Below, one piece after another: positions 6,687 through 14,427 of a stretch of 64,000 nt of DNA. The translations under genes and the position numbers were made by a program. The notes under the pieces were generated by a model that was not told the DNA's origin, did not search any database, and worked only from the letters and a program-made list of their open reading frames with translations. The stretch's first letter is position 1; each line of letters begins with the position of its first letter. This DNA is from Paraktedonobacter carboxidivorans (GTDB lineage Bacteria; Chloroflexota; Ktedonobacteria; Ktedonobacterales; Ktedonobacteraceae): the NCBI GenBank assembly GCA_041156125.1, contig JBEVTI010000027.1, positions 8,482 to 72,481 of the forward strand. The letters are read 5' to 3'.

Positions 6687-8747
6687 TCAGTTTGAGGAGG
6701 TAAACAGGAGCTTATTGCTATTGTCCGGCTCTACAAAGACCATAGTCAGGGCATGGTTCCAACTGGCTAGCGCTGGCGTCATTGTACTCTTCGCGCCGAC
6801 CTGGGGCTTGCTCATCCAGTTTACCCCATCATGAGAGAAGACGACCTCGATATTATGGCTGATATCGTTTGCTACGAAGACCATATAAAGTATGTTGTTC
6901 AAAACAAGCAGCGCTGGAGCCGCTGAACTGGAGTATCCCACGTGCTGGCTCCCGCTCCAGGTATTTCCGCCGTTCATTGAAGACATAATCAATAAAGCGT
7001 TATCCTGACTGGTATCTACATAAGCCAGAAATAATGCACCATTGAAATAAGTCAGCGCGGGAGGCGTCGTAGTAGATATCCCCACAGGTTTCATGCCACT
7101 CCAATTCACTCCATCAGTTGAGGAAATGGTCAAAAGACCATTACTACCATCTTTGGCGACAAAAGCTATATAGAGCGCGCCATCCGCTTGTGATACAGCC
7201 ATTGCCGGGCTTGCCTGGGTAGATTGAGAAGTGGTCTGAATAGGGTTCCAGATTCTTGCATCTGTTGAAGAGGTGATGACAAGATTCTGGAAAAAATCGT
7301 TTGTCACAAAAGCCATGAAGTACCGCTTTTGTTGTGCCCAATAGATCAAGGATGGAGTTGTTGAACTATATTGATTTATATCGAGTTCAAGCCCCCAGTG
7401 TGCCCCTCCATCCGTTGAAGAGACCATTAGCAGGCCATTGCCAGTGTTTGTATTCACAAATGCTGCATACAGTGGAGCGTTCAGTTTATCCTGAGCAACC
7501 AGCGCAGGTGATATGCCGCTGGCTGGGGCGGATGGACCGAGGGGCTGGCTCTTACTCCAGGCAGAGACTAGCTGCCTGGGTGTAGGTGTCGCTCCTGGCT
7601 GAGGAGAGGCCGTCTTGCTCTTATGACCCTGACCCCCTATATAGATGCCCAAGCCTATCCCAAGCGTAGCCAGACCTGCCAGGGCCAGAAAAACGCGCCG
7701 CTCTATCCACCCTGGCCGTCCAGAAGCTGGCAAGGGAGCCTGTAGCTGGACAGGCAGGGGAGGAGGCTGAATTTCCAGCGTTGTGCTATTGTGCGGCGGA
7801 CTCCCGTACGTCGAGGAGTTTCCTGGCATAGCATTATTGGGCAGCGGATTCCCGTACGTCGAGGAGTTCCCTGGCATAGCATTATTGGATAGCGGCGGGA
7901 GTACCAGGGGTAAGCCAGCAGCAGGTTGATTAGCAAGGTGTACAAAGATTGCCTGGATGCTCCTGACATCGGCAGGCCGCTCAGCTGGTTCAAGCTGGAT
8001 CATTTGCGTAATGCTTGCAGCTAATTCCGCGGGAATGGACGGATTAAAGCTCTGAAGTGGAGGAAAGCTAAAAAGTGTTGGCTGATTATCGTAAGGAAAA
8101 TGGCCGCTGAGCAAATGATGCAGAGTTGCTCCCAGACTATAGATATCCGAACGGGGCGTTGTTTGCTCGTGCAGATAACCGGCTTGCTCTGGAGGCGCAT
8201 AGCCAGGGGTGCGAAAGGGAGATGTATCACTTGTCTGACCAGGAGTAAAAAAACGCGCAATACCGAAATCGATCAAATAAATCTGGCCACGATCTATTGT
8301 GCGCATAATATTGGTAGGTTTGAGGTCGCGAAAGACGATTGGCCTGGGCAACTGAGTATGCAAATAATGGAGTACATCGCAAAGCTGAATACCAATTTGT
8401 AACACTTCCCCCACTGGCAGCTTTCCCCCGCGCATCGCTTGATACTCTTCCAAAGTGGTACCCGTGATAAAATCCATGACCAGGTACCATTTGCCATCCT
8501 CCATGAAGAAATCCCTGACGTGCGGTAGATTTTGATGCCTGAGTTTTTCTAGCAGTAAAGCCTCTTGCTCAAAATTTTTAGCAGCATTATCAAGCTCTTT
8601 TGGCGATTTCAAGTGATCCTGACGCATCTCTTTGACCGCCACAAACCGCTCACCAAAATGCCTATCCTTCGCCCGATACACATTAGCCATACCACCTCCA
8701 CCAATGCGGTCAATTAATTCGTAACGCGTTCTGAGAATTTTTCCCAT
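6687..8747 (-). CDS. Membrane Ser/Thr protein kinase with sialidase-like beta-propeller ectodomain
   Basis: 686 aa. A PknB-type kinase occupies about 8-270: glycine loop 'IGGGGMANVY', 'VAVKEM' (ATP lysine), catalytic loop 'FRDLKPTN' (HRD with Phe for His), 'IDFGIARFF' (DFG). A Pro/Asn/Ser linker contains two copies of a 16-residue repeat. One membrane helix follows at about 350-372 ('FLALAGLATLGIGLGIYI'). Residues about 400-686 form BNR/sialidase-like repeats ('SSTDGGAHWG', 'SSTDGVNWSG', 'SSMNGGNTWSG', 'SHDGVNWM'). The topology suggests that an extracellular propeller passes a signal to a cytoplasmic kinase. No sialidase catalytic residues were recognised, so the propeller is probably a binding module. 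SD AAGG lies close to the ATG. Confidence 0.88.
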   Translation of the reverse strand: MGKILRTRYELIDRIGGGGMANVYRAKDRHFGERFVAVKEMRQDHLKSPKELDNAAKNFEQEALLLEKLRHQNLPHVRDFFMEDGKWYLVMDFITGTTLEEYQAMRGGKLPVGEVLQIGIQLCDVLHYLHTQLPRPIVFRDLKPTNIMRTIDRGQIYLIDFGIARFFTPGQTSDTSPFRTPGYAPPEQAGYLHEQTTPRSDIYSLGATLHHLLSGHFPYDNQPTLFSFPPLQSFNPSIPAELAASITQMIQLEPAERPADVRSIQAIFVHLANQPAAGLPLVLPPLSNNAMPGNSSTYGNPLPNNAMPGNSSTYGSPPHNSTTLEIQPPPLPVQLQAPLPASGRPGWIERRVFLALAGLATLGIGLGIYIGGQGHKSKTASPQPGATPTPRQLVSAWSKSQPLGPSAPASGISPALVAQDKLNAPLYAAFVNTNTGNGLLMVSSTDGGAHWGLELDINQYSSTTPSLIYWAQQKRYFMAFVTNDFFQNLVITSSTDARIWNPIQTTSQSTQASPAMAVSQADGALYIAFVAKDGSNGLLTISSTDGVNWSGMKPVGISTTTPPALTYFNGALFLAYVDTSQDNALLIMSSMNGGNTWSGSQHVGYSSSAAPALLVLNNILYMVFVANDISHNIEVVFSHDGVNWMSKPQVGAKSTMTPALASWNHALTMVFVEPDNSNKLLFTSSN
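7799..7895 (-). repeat. Two-copy 48-bp direct repeat inside the kinase linker
   Basis: Two nearly identical 48-bp units starting about 7799 and 7847 encode the 16-residue repeat (core 'NNAMPGNSSTYG'). The units differ by only a few bases, which suggests recent slippage or duplication in a flexible linker. Confidence 0.85.
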
Positions 8748-8930
8748 ACCTTACTCTTTTCACTTGAAATGCAGTGAATTCAGCCTGCTAACTGAAATAT
8801 AACCGTATATACAACCCCGCACCCTTGTTGAGTAGAAAAAACTTTCAGATTCTATGAAAGACAAAGATCCTCATTAGCAAAATTATAGCATAGCTTTGCT
8901 TCTATTGACTAACAAAGAGCTGGTTGAAAC

Positions 8931-9407
8931 TCAGCCACTTACCCGACTATTCGGCGGCAAAGCCGCCAGGTATACATTCTCGAAGTATCTCTCCATGATA
9001 CGTTCAGGCGTGCGCGACGGCAGAAAGCCTACTTTTTTATATAATCCATGCGCGTCCCTGGTCATCAAGAGCCAGCGGCGCAATCCTTGCAGTTCAGGAT
9101 GCCCCACGATTATTTCCATCAACCACGTGCTTAAACCCTGACCACGGTACTCCTCAAGCATAAAAACATCGCCAATATAGGCAAAAGTAGCATAATCGCT
9201 AATCACCCGCGCAAAACCCACCTGGCGCGTTCCATGATATACCCCAAAAGGCAGCGAATGCTCTATGGAACGCTCTACTAGCGGGCGCGGAATACCCTTC
9301 GCCCAGTACGAGCGACTCAAAAAGTGGTGAATCATTTCCATATCCAGGCGAGCGCGCTCAGTGCTCACTGTATACTCGCCGCGTTCCCAGGTCTGCTGCA
9401 TATTCAT
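8931..9407 (-). CDS. GNAT-family N-acetyltransferase
   Basis: 158 aa from the ATG at 9407, chosen because AAGGAG lies 7 nt upstream; GTG at 9413 is too close to it. The core reads 'YIGDVFMLEEYRGQGLSTWL' (motif A, with the R-G-Q-G acetyl-CoA pyrophosphate loop), then 'WLLMTRDAHGLYKKVGF' (motif B). It resembles the compact GNAT proteins with a C-terminal 'LYxKxGF'. The acceptor substrate is not evident. It is divergent from metH across about 410 bp. Confidence 0.85.
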   Translation of the reverse strand: MNMQQTWERGEYTVSTERARLDMEMIHHFLSRSYWAKGIPRPLVERSIEHSLPFGVYHGTRQVGFARVISDYATFAYIGDVFMLEEYRGQGLSTWLMEIIVGHPELQGLRRWLLMTRDAHGLYKKVGFLPSRTPERIMERYFENVYLAALPPNSRVSG

Positions 9408-9821
9408 CGACACGCTCCTTGCTCATTAGCTGAGCATAATAGACAAAGATGCCCCTCAGTATGCGCCTCCAGGCCCAATAACACAACAGCCAATTCAGGC
9501 CCACCGTTGGGCCATTTTGCGCTATGCAAACTCATGGGTGGATCGATTTTTCGCACACGTGTTATAATAACAGCTAAAGCAATCAGACGACTTGTTATCT
9601 CCGCTACACGGCGCGGTTAGTATACTGATTTTGCAGCAAAGCTAAGGATATCCCGGATTTCTACCGCGAACTGGTCGCCGCTCTGGCCAGCAAGTGACCC
9701 TATCTACCCTTGAGATGAAGTGGCCATCTTAAACTAAAGATTTGTCGCCTATGGTGTTCAGCCAGGAAAAAAGGCCATTAAAGAGCCTATGAACTCCATA
9801 AAGGGGATTTGGAGGAAGAAC
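9408..9821 (+). promoter_or_regulatory. Intergenic region and long untranslated leader of metH
   Basis: A good extended -10, TGTTATAAT, lies at 9560-9568, so the metH transcript would carry about 245 nt of leader. A small hairpin GGCCCA/TGGGCC is at 9498-9513. I looked for cobalamin (B12 box) and SAM riboswitch signatures in the leader and did not recognise either. No convincing ORF is present. Confidence 0.45.
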
Positions 9822-12800
9822 GTGAGCACTTTTCTTGATGCTCTCGCCCAGCGTATCATTATTTATGATGGAGCCATGGGCACAAATATCCAGAATTACC
9901 AACTGACCGCCGAGGACTATGGCGGTCAGGCTACGGAAGGCTGTAATGAATATCTGGTGATTACCAGGCCCGGGGTGATTGAGGAGATCCAGGGTGGTTT
10001 TCTGGAAGTTGGCTGCGATGTGCTGGAAACCAATTCGTTTACGGCCAGCCGTCTGAAATTAGATGAGTATGGCCTTGGTCAATATACGCGCGAGATTAAT
10101 TTCAAGGCTGCACAACTGGCGCGCAAGCTGGCCGATAGCTATAGCACGCGCCAGCAGCCGCGCTTCGTGGCAGGTTCAGTCGGTCCCACTGGCATGCTGC
10201 CCTCATCTGATGATCCGGCTCTGAGCAATATCACATATCAGCAACTTGTCGAGATTTTCCGCGAACAGAGCGCGGCCCTGCTGGAGGGTGGCGTGGATCT
10301 CTTACTGATCGAGACCAGCCAGGATATCCTGGAAGTGCGCGCGGCGATCACAGGCATGCGCCATGCGATGCGCGCTAGCGGGCGCGCGGTGCCCATTCAG
10401 GCCCAGGTTTCGCTGGATACCAGCGGACGTATGCTGCTGGGTACAGATATCGCGGCGGTGATGAATACGCTGCTCAGTCTGCGCGTGGACATCATTGGCC
10501 TTAACTGCTCAACCGGTCCTGAGCATATGCGCGAACCGGTGCGCTACCTGGCTGAAAACTGCCCGTTGCCCATCTCAACGCTGCCCAATGCTGGTATTCC
10601 TCTGAATGAAAATGGCCTGGCTGTCTATCCCATGAAGCCAGACGCGATGGCAGAGGCGCTGCGCGAGTTTGTAAGCGAATTCGGCGTGGATGTGATCGGC
10701 GGCTGTTGCGGCAATAGCCATGAGCATTTGCGCGAGATTGTCAAAGCCTGTCGCCACGCGCCACGCAAGACGCGATCTCTGGCCATGGGCAACTTCACGC
10801 AGAAAGACTTCAAGCATATCTCGCTGCCCATTGTGACCAGCGGCATCCGCGCGACCTCGCTGCTGCAAGATCCCGCGCCCCTGCTGGTGGGCGAACGCGT
10901 GAACTCGCAGGGTAGCCGTAAAGCCAAACAGGCCCTGCTCAATGACGACTACGATGCTTTGCTTGGTATCGCGCGCGAGCAGGTCGAGAATGGCGCGCAT
11001 GTGCTGGACCTGTGCGTGGCTCTGACTGAACGGGTGGATGAGGCGCTACAGATGGCGAAAACCTCGAAGAAGCTCTCTATGGGCATTGAGGCACCACTGG
11101 TTATCGACTCGACTGAGCCTGAGGTGATTAAAGCGGCACTGGAAATATACCCTGGACGCGCGATTATCAACTCGATCAATATGGAAAATGGTCGCCAACG
11201 CATTGAGAGCGTAGTACCTATGGCCGTGGAACACGGCTCGGCAGTGGTCGCGCTGACAATCGATGAGATTGGCATGGGTAAGACCACGGAGCGCAAGGTG
11301 GAGATCGCGCACAAGATTTACGATATCTGCGTCAATGAATACGCCATGGCACCCAATGCGCTGATCTTCGATGCCCTGACCTTTCCGATTACGACTGGTC
11401 AGGAGGATCTCCAGACTGCCGCGCTTGAAACTCTGGAGGCGATCAAACGCATCAAGGCCGAATTGCCGGGCGTGCTGACCATCCTGGGCGTGAGCAATGT
11501 CTCGTTCGGTTTAAAGCAACACGCGCGGGCCGTGCTTAATAGCGTCTTCCTCTACCACGCGGTGAAAGCGGGACTGGACGCCGCGATTGTCAATCCGACG
11601 CATATTACACCGTACGCGGAGATCGATAACGAGCAACGCCAGCTGGCAGAGGATCTGATCTACAATCGACCTGACTCTTTGCCGCGCTACATCACATACT
11701 TTGAGGCTCATGAGCCAGAAAATAACGATGGCGCTACCAGGGCCGATCCTACCGAAGGGCTGAATGTTTTTGAACGCCTGCACTGGCAGATCCTGCATCG
11801 TCGCAAAGAGGGCGTTGAGGAGCTGGTTGACCAGGCTATTGCTGAGCGTACCAGCGAACTGGCTATTGGTCAGAGCGAGGCGGCAGTGAATGTGCTTAAT
11901 ACTGCGCTGCTACCGGCCATGAAGGATGTCGGTGACCGCTTTGGCGCGGGCGAGCTGATTTTGCCGTTTGTGCTGCAGTCAGCGGAGGTCATGAAACGCG
12001 CAGTCGCGCAGATGGAACGTTACTTGGAACGCCAGGAGGGGTTTACCAAAGGTAAGGTTGTACTGGCCACTGTCTTCGGCGATGTTCACGATATCGGCAA
12101 AAATCTGGTCAATACGATTCTGAGCAATAACGGCTATACTGTCTACGATCTTGGCAAGCAGGTGCCACTGAACACGATTCTAGAGAAAGCGGTTGAGGTT
12201 GACGCGGATGCCATTGGCCTTTCGGCCCTGCTGGTCAGTACCTCGAAACAGATGGCACTGGCGGTGAAAGAGCTGCACAAACGCGGGCTGAACTTTCCGG
12301 TTATCGTGGGAGGCGCGGCTATCAATCGCTCGTATGGGCGGCGCATTCTCTTTGTCGATGAACAGACGCCCAGTTCGATACCCCTGGCCTACGCGCCTGG
12401 CGTCTTCTATGCCCGCGATGCTTTTGAAGGACTGGACATTGTTGATAAGTTGACAAGTTCTCCAGAACAACGCACGACTTTTGTAGCTAAGATTAGCGAG
12501 GAGGCTTTGCGCGAACGTTTGCGCCCGCCCAGGGGGACGCCGGATGCCGCGGAAAGCGTGGCGGAGGATACGCGCCGCGCGGCTACGATCAACGCTGAGG
12601 TAAATATTCCTGTACCACCTTTCTGGGGACCACGCGTGCTGGAGCGCATTGGTCTGGAAGATGTCGCTAAGTGCATGGATATGAACACGCTCTACCGCTT
12701 GCATTGGGGCGGCAAAGCCCATGGCGCGGAGTTTACACGTCTGGTCGCAGAGGAGTTTCAGCCACGCCTGGAACGTATGCTGCGCGAAGCTCGTCAACAG

Positions 12801-13400
12801 CGCTACCTGCAGCCACGCGTCGTCTATGGCTACTTTCCCTGCCAGTCCAGCGGCAATGAACTGATCATTTACGATGCGCGCATCTGGCAAGAACAAGGTC
12901 AGTCGCGCGAGGTCACACGCCTGCGCTGTCCCCGTCAGCGCAACCGCGAGCGTCTCTCGTTGGCCGACTACTTCGCTTCCGTGACAAGCGGCAGGACTGA
13001 TGTGGTAGCTCTACAGATCGTGACTATGAGCCAGGTTGCCAGTATAGCTATCCAACAACTCCAGGACGCTGGCAACTACGCGGAAGCGTATTTTGTCCAC
13101 GGCCTCGCTGTGAATATGGCCGAGGGTCTTGCCGAATACGCGAACCGTATCGTGAGCCACGAATTGGGCCTGAGCGGAGAACAGGGTAGGCGCTATAGCT
13201 GGGGCTATCCCGCTATTCCTGATCTGGAAGACCACACCAAAGTCTTCCAACTCTTGCCGGCCAGCCAGACTATAGGCGTTGAACTGACCGAGGCATATCA
13301 ACTGGTGCCTGAACAGTCAACCGCCGCTATTCTGGTTCACCATCCACAATCGTCGTACTTCGCTGTGCTCGAAGAACGCACGAGCGCGGCCCGTCCCTGA
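9822..13400 (+). CDS. metH: Cobalamin-dependent methionine synthase
   Basis: 1192 aa, full-length MetH. Domain order: homocysteine-binding barrel (about 1-310) with zinc ligands C229 ('GLNCSTG') and C295/C296 ('GGCCGN'); pterin-binding barrel (about 350-610); cap plus B12 domain (about 650-890) with the base-off motif D754-V-H756-D-I-G759; C-terminal AdoMet activation domain ending in 'GRRYSWGYPAIPDLED'. It transfers the methyl group of methyl-tetrahydrofolate to homocysteine through methylcobalamin. I chose GTG 9822 because GGAGG lies 6 nt upstream; an ATG at 9789 is in frame but has no such site. It appears monocistronic and is followed by a large hairpin. Confidence 0.97.
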   Translation: MSTFLDALAQRIIIYDGAMGTNIQNYQLTAEDYGGQATEGCNEYLVITRPGVIEEIQGGFLEVGCDVLETNSFTASRLKLDEYGLGQYTREINFKAAQLARKLADSYSTRQQPRFVAGSVGPTGMLPSSDDPALSNITYQQLVEIFREQSAALLEGGVDLLLIETSQDILEVRAAITGMRHAMRASGRAVPIQAQVSLDTSGRMLLGTDIAAVMNTLLSLRVDIIGLNCSTGPEHMREPVRYLAENCPLPISTLPNAGIPLNENGLAVYPMKPDAMAEALREFVSEFGVDVIGGCCGNSHEHLREIVKACRHAPRKTRSLAMGNFTQKDFKHISLPIVTSGIRATSLLQDPAPLLVGERVNSQGSRKAKQALLNDDYDALLGIAREQVENGAHVLDLCVALTERVDEALQMAKTSKKLSMGIEAPLVIDSTEPEVIKAALEIYPGRAIINSINMENGRQRIESVVPMAVEHGSAVVALTIDEIGMGKTTERKVEIAHKIYDICVNEYAMAPNALIFDALTFPITTGQEDLQTAALETLEAIKRIKAELPGVLTILGVSNVSFGLKQHARAVLNSVFLYHAVKAGLDAAIVNPTHITPYAEIDNEQRQLAEDLIYNRPDSLPRYITYFEAHEPENNDGATRADPTEGLNVFERLHWQILHRRKEGVEELVDQAIAERTSELAIGQSEAAVNVLNTALLPAMKDVGDRFGAGELILPFVLQSAEVMKRAVAQMERYLERQEGFTKGKVVLATVFGDVHDIGKNLVNTILSNNGYTVYDLGKQVPLNTILEKAVEVDADAIGLSALLVSTSKQMALAVKELHKRGLNFPVIVGGAAINRSYGRRILFVDEQTPSSIPLAYAPGVFYARDAFEGLDIVDKLTSSPEQRTTFVAKISEEALRERLRPPRGTPDAAESVAEDTRRAATINAEVNIPVPPFWGPRVLERIGLEDVAKCMDMNTLYRLHWGGKAHGAEFTRLVAEEFQPRLERMLREARQQRYLQPRVVYGYFPCQSSGNELIIYDARIWQEQGQSREVTRLRCPRQRNRERLSLADYFASVTSGRTDVVALQIVTMSQVASIAIQQLQDAGNYAEAYFVHGLAVNMAEGLAEYANRIVSHELGLSGEQGRRYSWGYPAIPDLEDHTKVFQLLPASQTIGVELTEAYQLVPEQSTAAILVHHPQSSYFAVLEERTSAARP

Positions 13401-13416
13401 TCCCACATAAAACCGT

Positions 13417-13483
13417 GCGCGGGAGGAGTGGGGCTGGATTAATGCCGGTGCCACGGCAAAGGCCAGCCCCACTCCTCCCGCGC
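13417..13483 (+). terminator. Large hairpin after metH
   Basis: A perfect 21-bp inverted repeat (13417-13437 with 13463-13483) and a 25-nt loop, 16 bp after the metH stop. It is GC-rich with no run of T, so it may act as a terminator or an RNA-stabilising element. Confidence 0.6.
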
Positions 13484-13542
13484 GCATGGCGGAGATGATA
13501 CAGTCAAGACGCAACACCTCCGCCGTGATTATGCCCCATTCA

Positions 13543-13577
13543 GCCGGGGAGCCAGGCTTCCAGCCTGGCTCCCCGGC
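13543..13577 (-). terminator. Hairpin at the 3' end of the small-peptide cluster
   Basis: A 16-bp perfect stem (13543-13558 with 13562-13577) and a 3-nt loop. On the minus strand it begins 11 nt after the stop of the last small ORF, the expected position for its terminator. A computed reading frame across this hairpin (13486-13668, +) is an artefact of the palindrome. Confidence 0.55.
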
Positions 13578-13588
13578 GCGAACTCGCG

Positions 13589-13642
13589 CTACGCCGGGGG
13601 TAGGGGATCTTGATCGCTCGGGCCAACACCATAAAATCGCAT
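13589..13642 (-). CDS. Small ORF 4 of the DxDP peptide cluster (17 aa)
   Basis: ATG at 13642, with AAGGAG 7 nt upstream. The peptide is MRFYGVGPSDQDPLPPA. It shares V-G-P-S/N-D-x-D-P with the neighbouring 16-aa ORF (13687-13737), including the spacing from the start (M-x-F-x-x-V-G-P). No known peptide family is recognised. It lies 44 nt after the preceding small ORF and just before a hairpin. Existence as a gene is inferred from the SD site and the shared motif, not from length. Confidence 0.55.
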   Translation of the reverse strand: MRFYGVGPSDQDPLPPA

Positions 13643-13686
13643 GGAAATTCTCCTTCACTGGTTGCTAGATTACACATAGAAGCTCT

Positions 13687-13737
13687 TTATTGATTGTCCG
13701 GGTCAGGATCATTCGGACCAACGTCGCGAAACCACAT
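13687..13737 (-). CDS. Small ORF 3 of the DxDP peptide cluster (16 aa)
   Basis: ATG at 13737, with AGGAG 7 nt upstream. The peptide is MWFRDVGPNDPDPDNQ. The core R-D-V-G-P-N-D-P-D-P combines features of the other three ORFs: R-D-V as in ORF 2, V-G-P as in ORF 4, G-P-N-D-P-D-P as in ORF 1. It has no signal peptide and no Cys. Function unknown. Confidence 0.58.
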   Translation of the reverse strand: MWFRDVGPNDPDPDNQ

Positions 13738-13883
13738 GGGGACGCTCCTGTCTCTTCTCCTGCTCACCTCACACTAGATAAAGTTCATGCTGGCTGACGG
13801 CTTCCTTGAGAACAACTGTCAAACGAAGCGCACGATGCTTCTTCTGCCCGCTAAACTCGCGGCCAATCCAGCCAGCGCTATCA

Positions 13884-13931
13884 CTAATCCTGAGGATCAG
13901 GATCAGTCGTGCTGACATCACGATGCTCCAT
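13884..13931 (-). CDS. Small ORF 2 of the DxDP peptide cluster (15 aa)
   Basis: ATG at 13931, with AGGGG 7 nt upstream. The peptide is MEHRDVSTTDPDPQD. It shares R-D-V-x-x-x-D-P-D-P with ORF 3. A different frame starting at an ATG about 12 nt downstream is open for 49 codons and has GGAG before it, so which frame is translated is not certain. The match to the neighbouring peptides favours the 15-aa frame. Confidence 0.5.
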   Translation of the reverse strand: MEHRDVSTTDPDPQD

Positions 13932-13990
13932 TGTTATACCCCTTTCTCTTAATTCATTTTCCTGGCAAACAAAAATGCTATTCGCGCGAT

Positions 13991-14068
13991 CTACTCCTGC
14001 GGCGGTGGCGGCGGTGGAGTGGGATCGGGATCGTTAGGGCCTGGCGAAGCACTCAAGTACTCGATCAC
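13991..14068 (-). CDS. Small ORF 1 of the DxDP peptide cluster (25 aa)
   Basis: GTG at 14068 with AGGA 6 nt upstream. The peptide ends PGPNDPDPTPPPPPPQE, with the G-P-N-D-P-D-P motif followed by six prolines. An in-frame ATG at 14149 would extend it to 52 aa, but it has only a weak ribosome site; the extension contains a second copy of I-E-Y-L. It is the first ORF of the minus-strand cluster and lies downstream of an AT-rich palindromic region. Confidence 0.52.
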   Translation of the reverse strand: MIEYLSASPGPNDPDPTPPPPPPQE

Positions 14069-14182
14069 AAGCTTTCCTTTCTGTGGACCGCGAACAAGAT
14101 ATTCGATGATACAATTTATTGAATAAATTACACGATTATTTGTCGTCATTTCTGTCGATCAAATATGCTTCTATGTTACCAG

Positions 14183-14195
14183 ACATATAATATGT
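14183..14195 (-). promoter_or_regulatory. AT-rich palindrome upstream of the small-peptide cluster
   Basis: ACATATAATATGT is a perfect 6-1-6 palindrome inside a strongly AT-rich stretch (14160-14220), 115-127 nt upstream of the GTG of ORF 1. The stretch contains several -10-like hexamers on the minus strand. It is a plausible promoter/operator for the cluster (inference). Confidence 0.35.
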
Positions 14196-14370
14196 GTATT
14201 ATTAAAATATTTTATTGCGGTTTTTCTGGCAATCGGGTCTCGATTCTAAAAACTCATTGCGAATATAGATGCAGCAAGCATGAATAGCGTAACAATCCTT
14301 CGTGCTCATGCCTGGTGTATAAGTCAGGCTTGATTTTGTAAAAGCGGGGAAAAGCTATGCTTTCATAGCA

Positions 14371-14412
14371 AAAACGCGCCAGACCCCATTATAAGGGAGT
14401 CTGGCGCGTTTT
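14371..14412 (-). terminator. Intrinsic terminator of the PLP decarboxylase gene
   Basis: A 14-bp perfect stem (14371-14384 with 14399-14412), GC-rich at its core and flanked by A-run/T-run, so that on the minus strand it ends in TTTTT. It starts 15 nt after the decarboxylase stop, and it separates that gene from the small-peptide cluster. Confidence 0.85.
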
Positions 14413-14427
14413 GTGCCTGGAGAGATA

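Noticed and set aside
9569..9821. Cobalamin or SAM riboswitch ahead of metH
   Set aside because: I could not find the B12 box or the SAM-I core sequences.
13486..13668. A 60-aa plus-strand frame after metH
   Set aside because: It reads through the perfect hairpin 13543-13577 and has no ribosome site. The minus-strand small ORF has better support.
13785..13919. A 49-codon minus-strand frame overlapping small ORF 2
   Set aside because: It has a GGAG upstream, but its sequence matches neither the neighbouring peptides nor a known family. Kept as an alternative in the ORF 2 entry only.
14281..14305. A 35-codon Cys-containing minus-strand frame starting near 14305
   Set aside because: Weak ribosome site, no shared motif with the small-peptide cluster, and it crosses the AT-rich promoter-like region.
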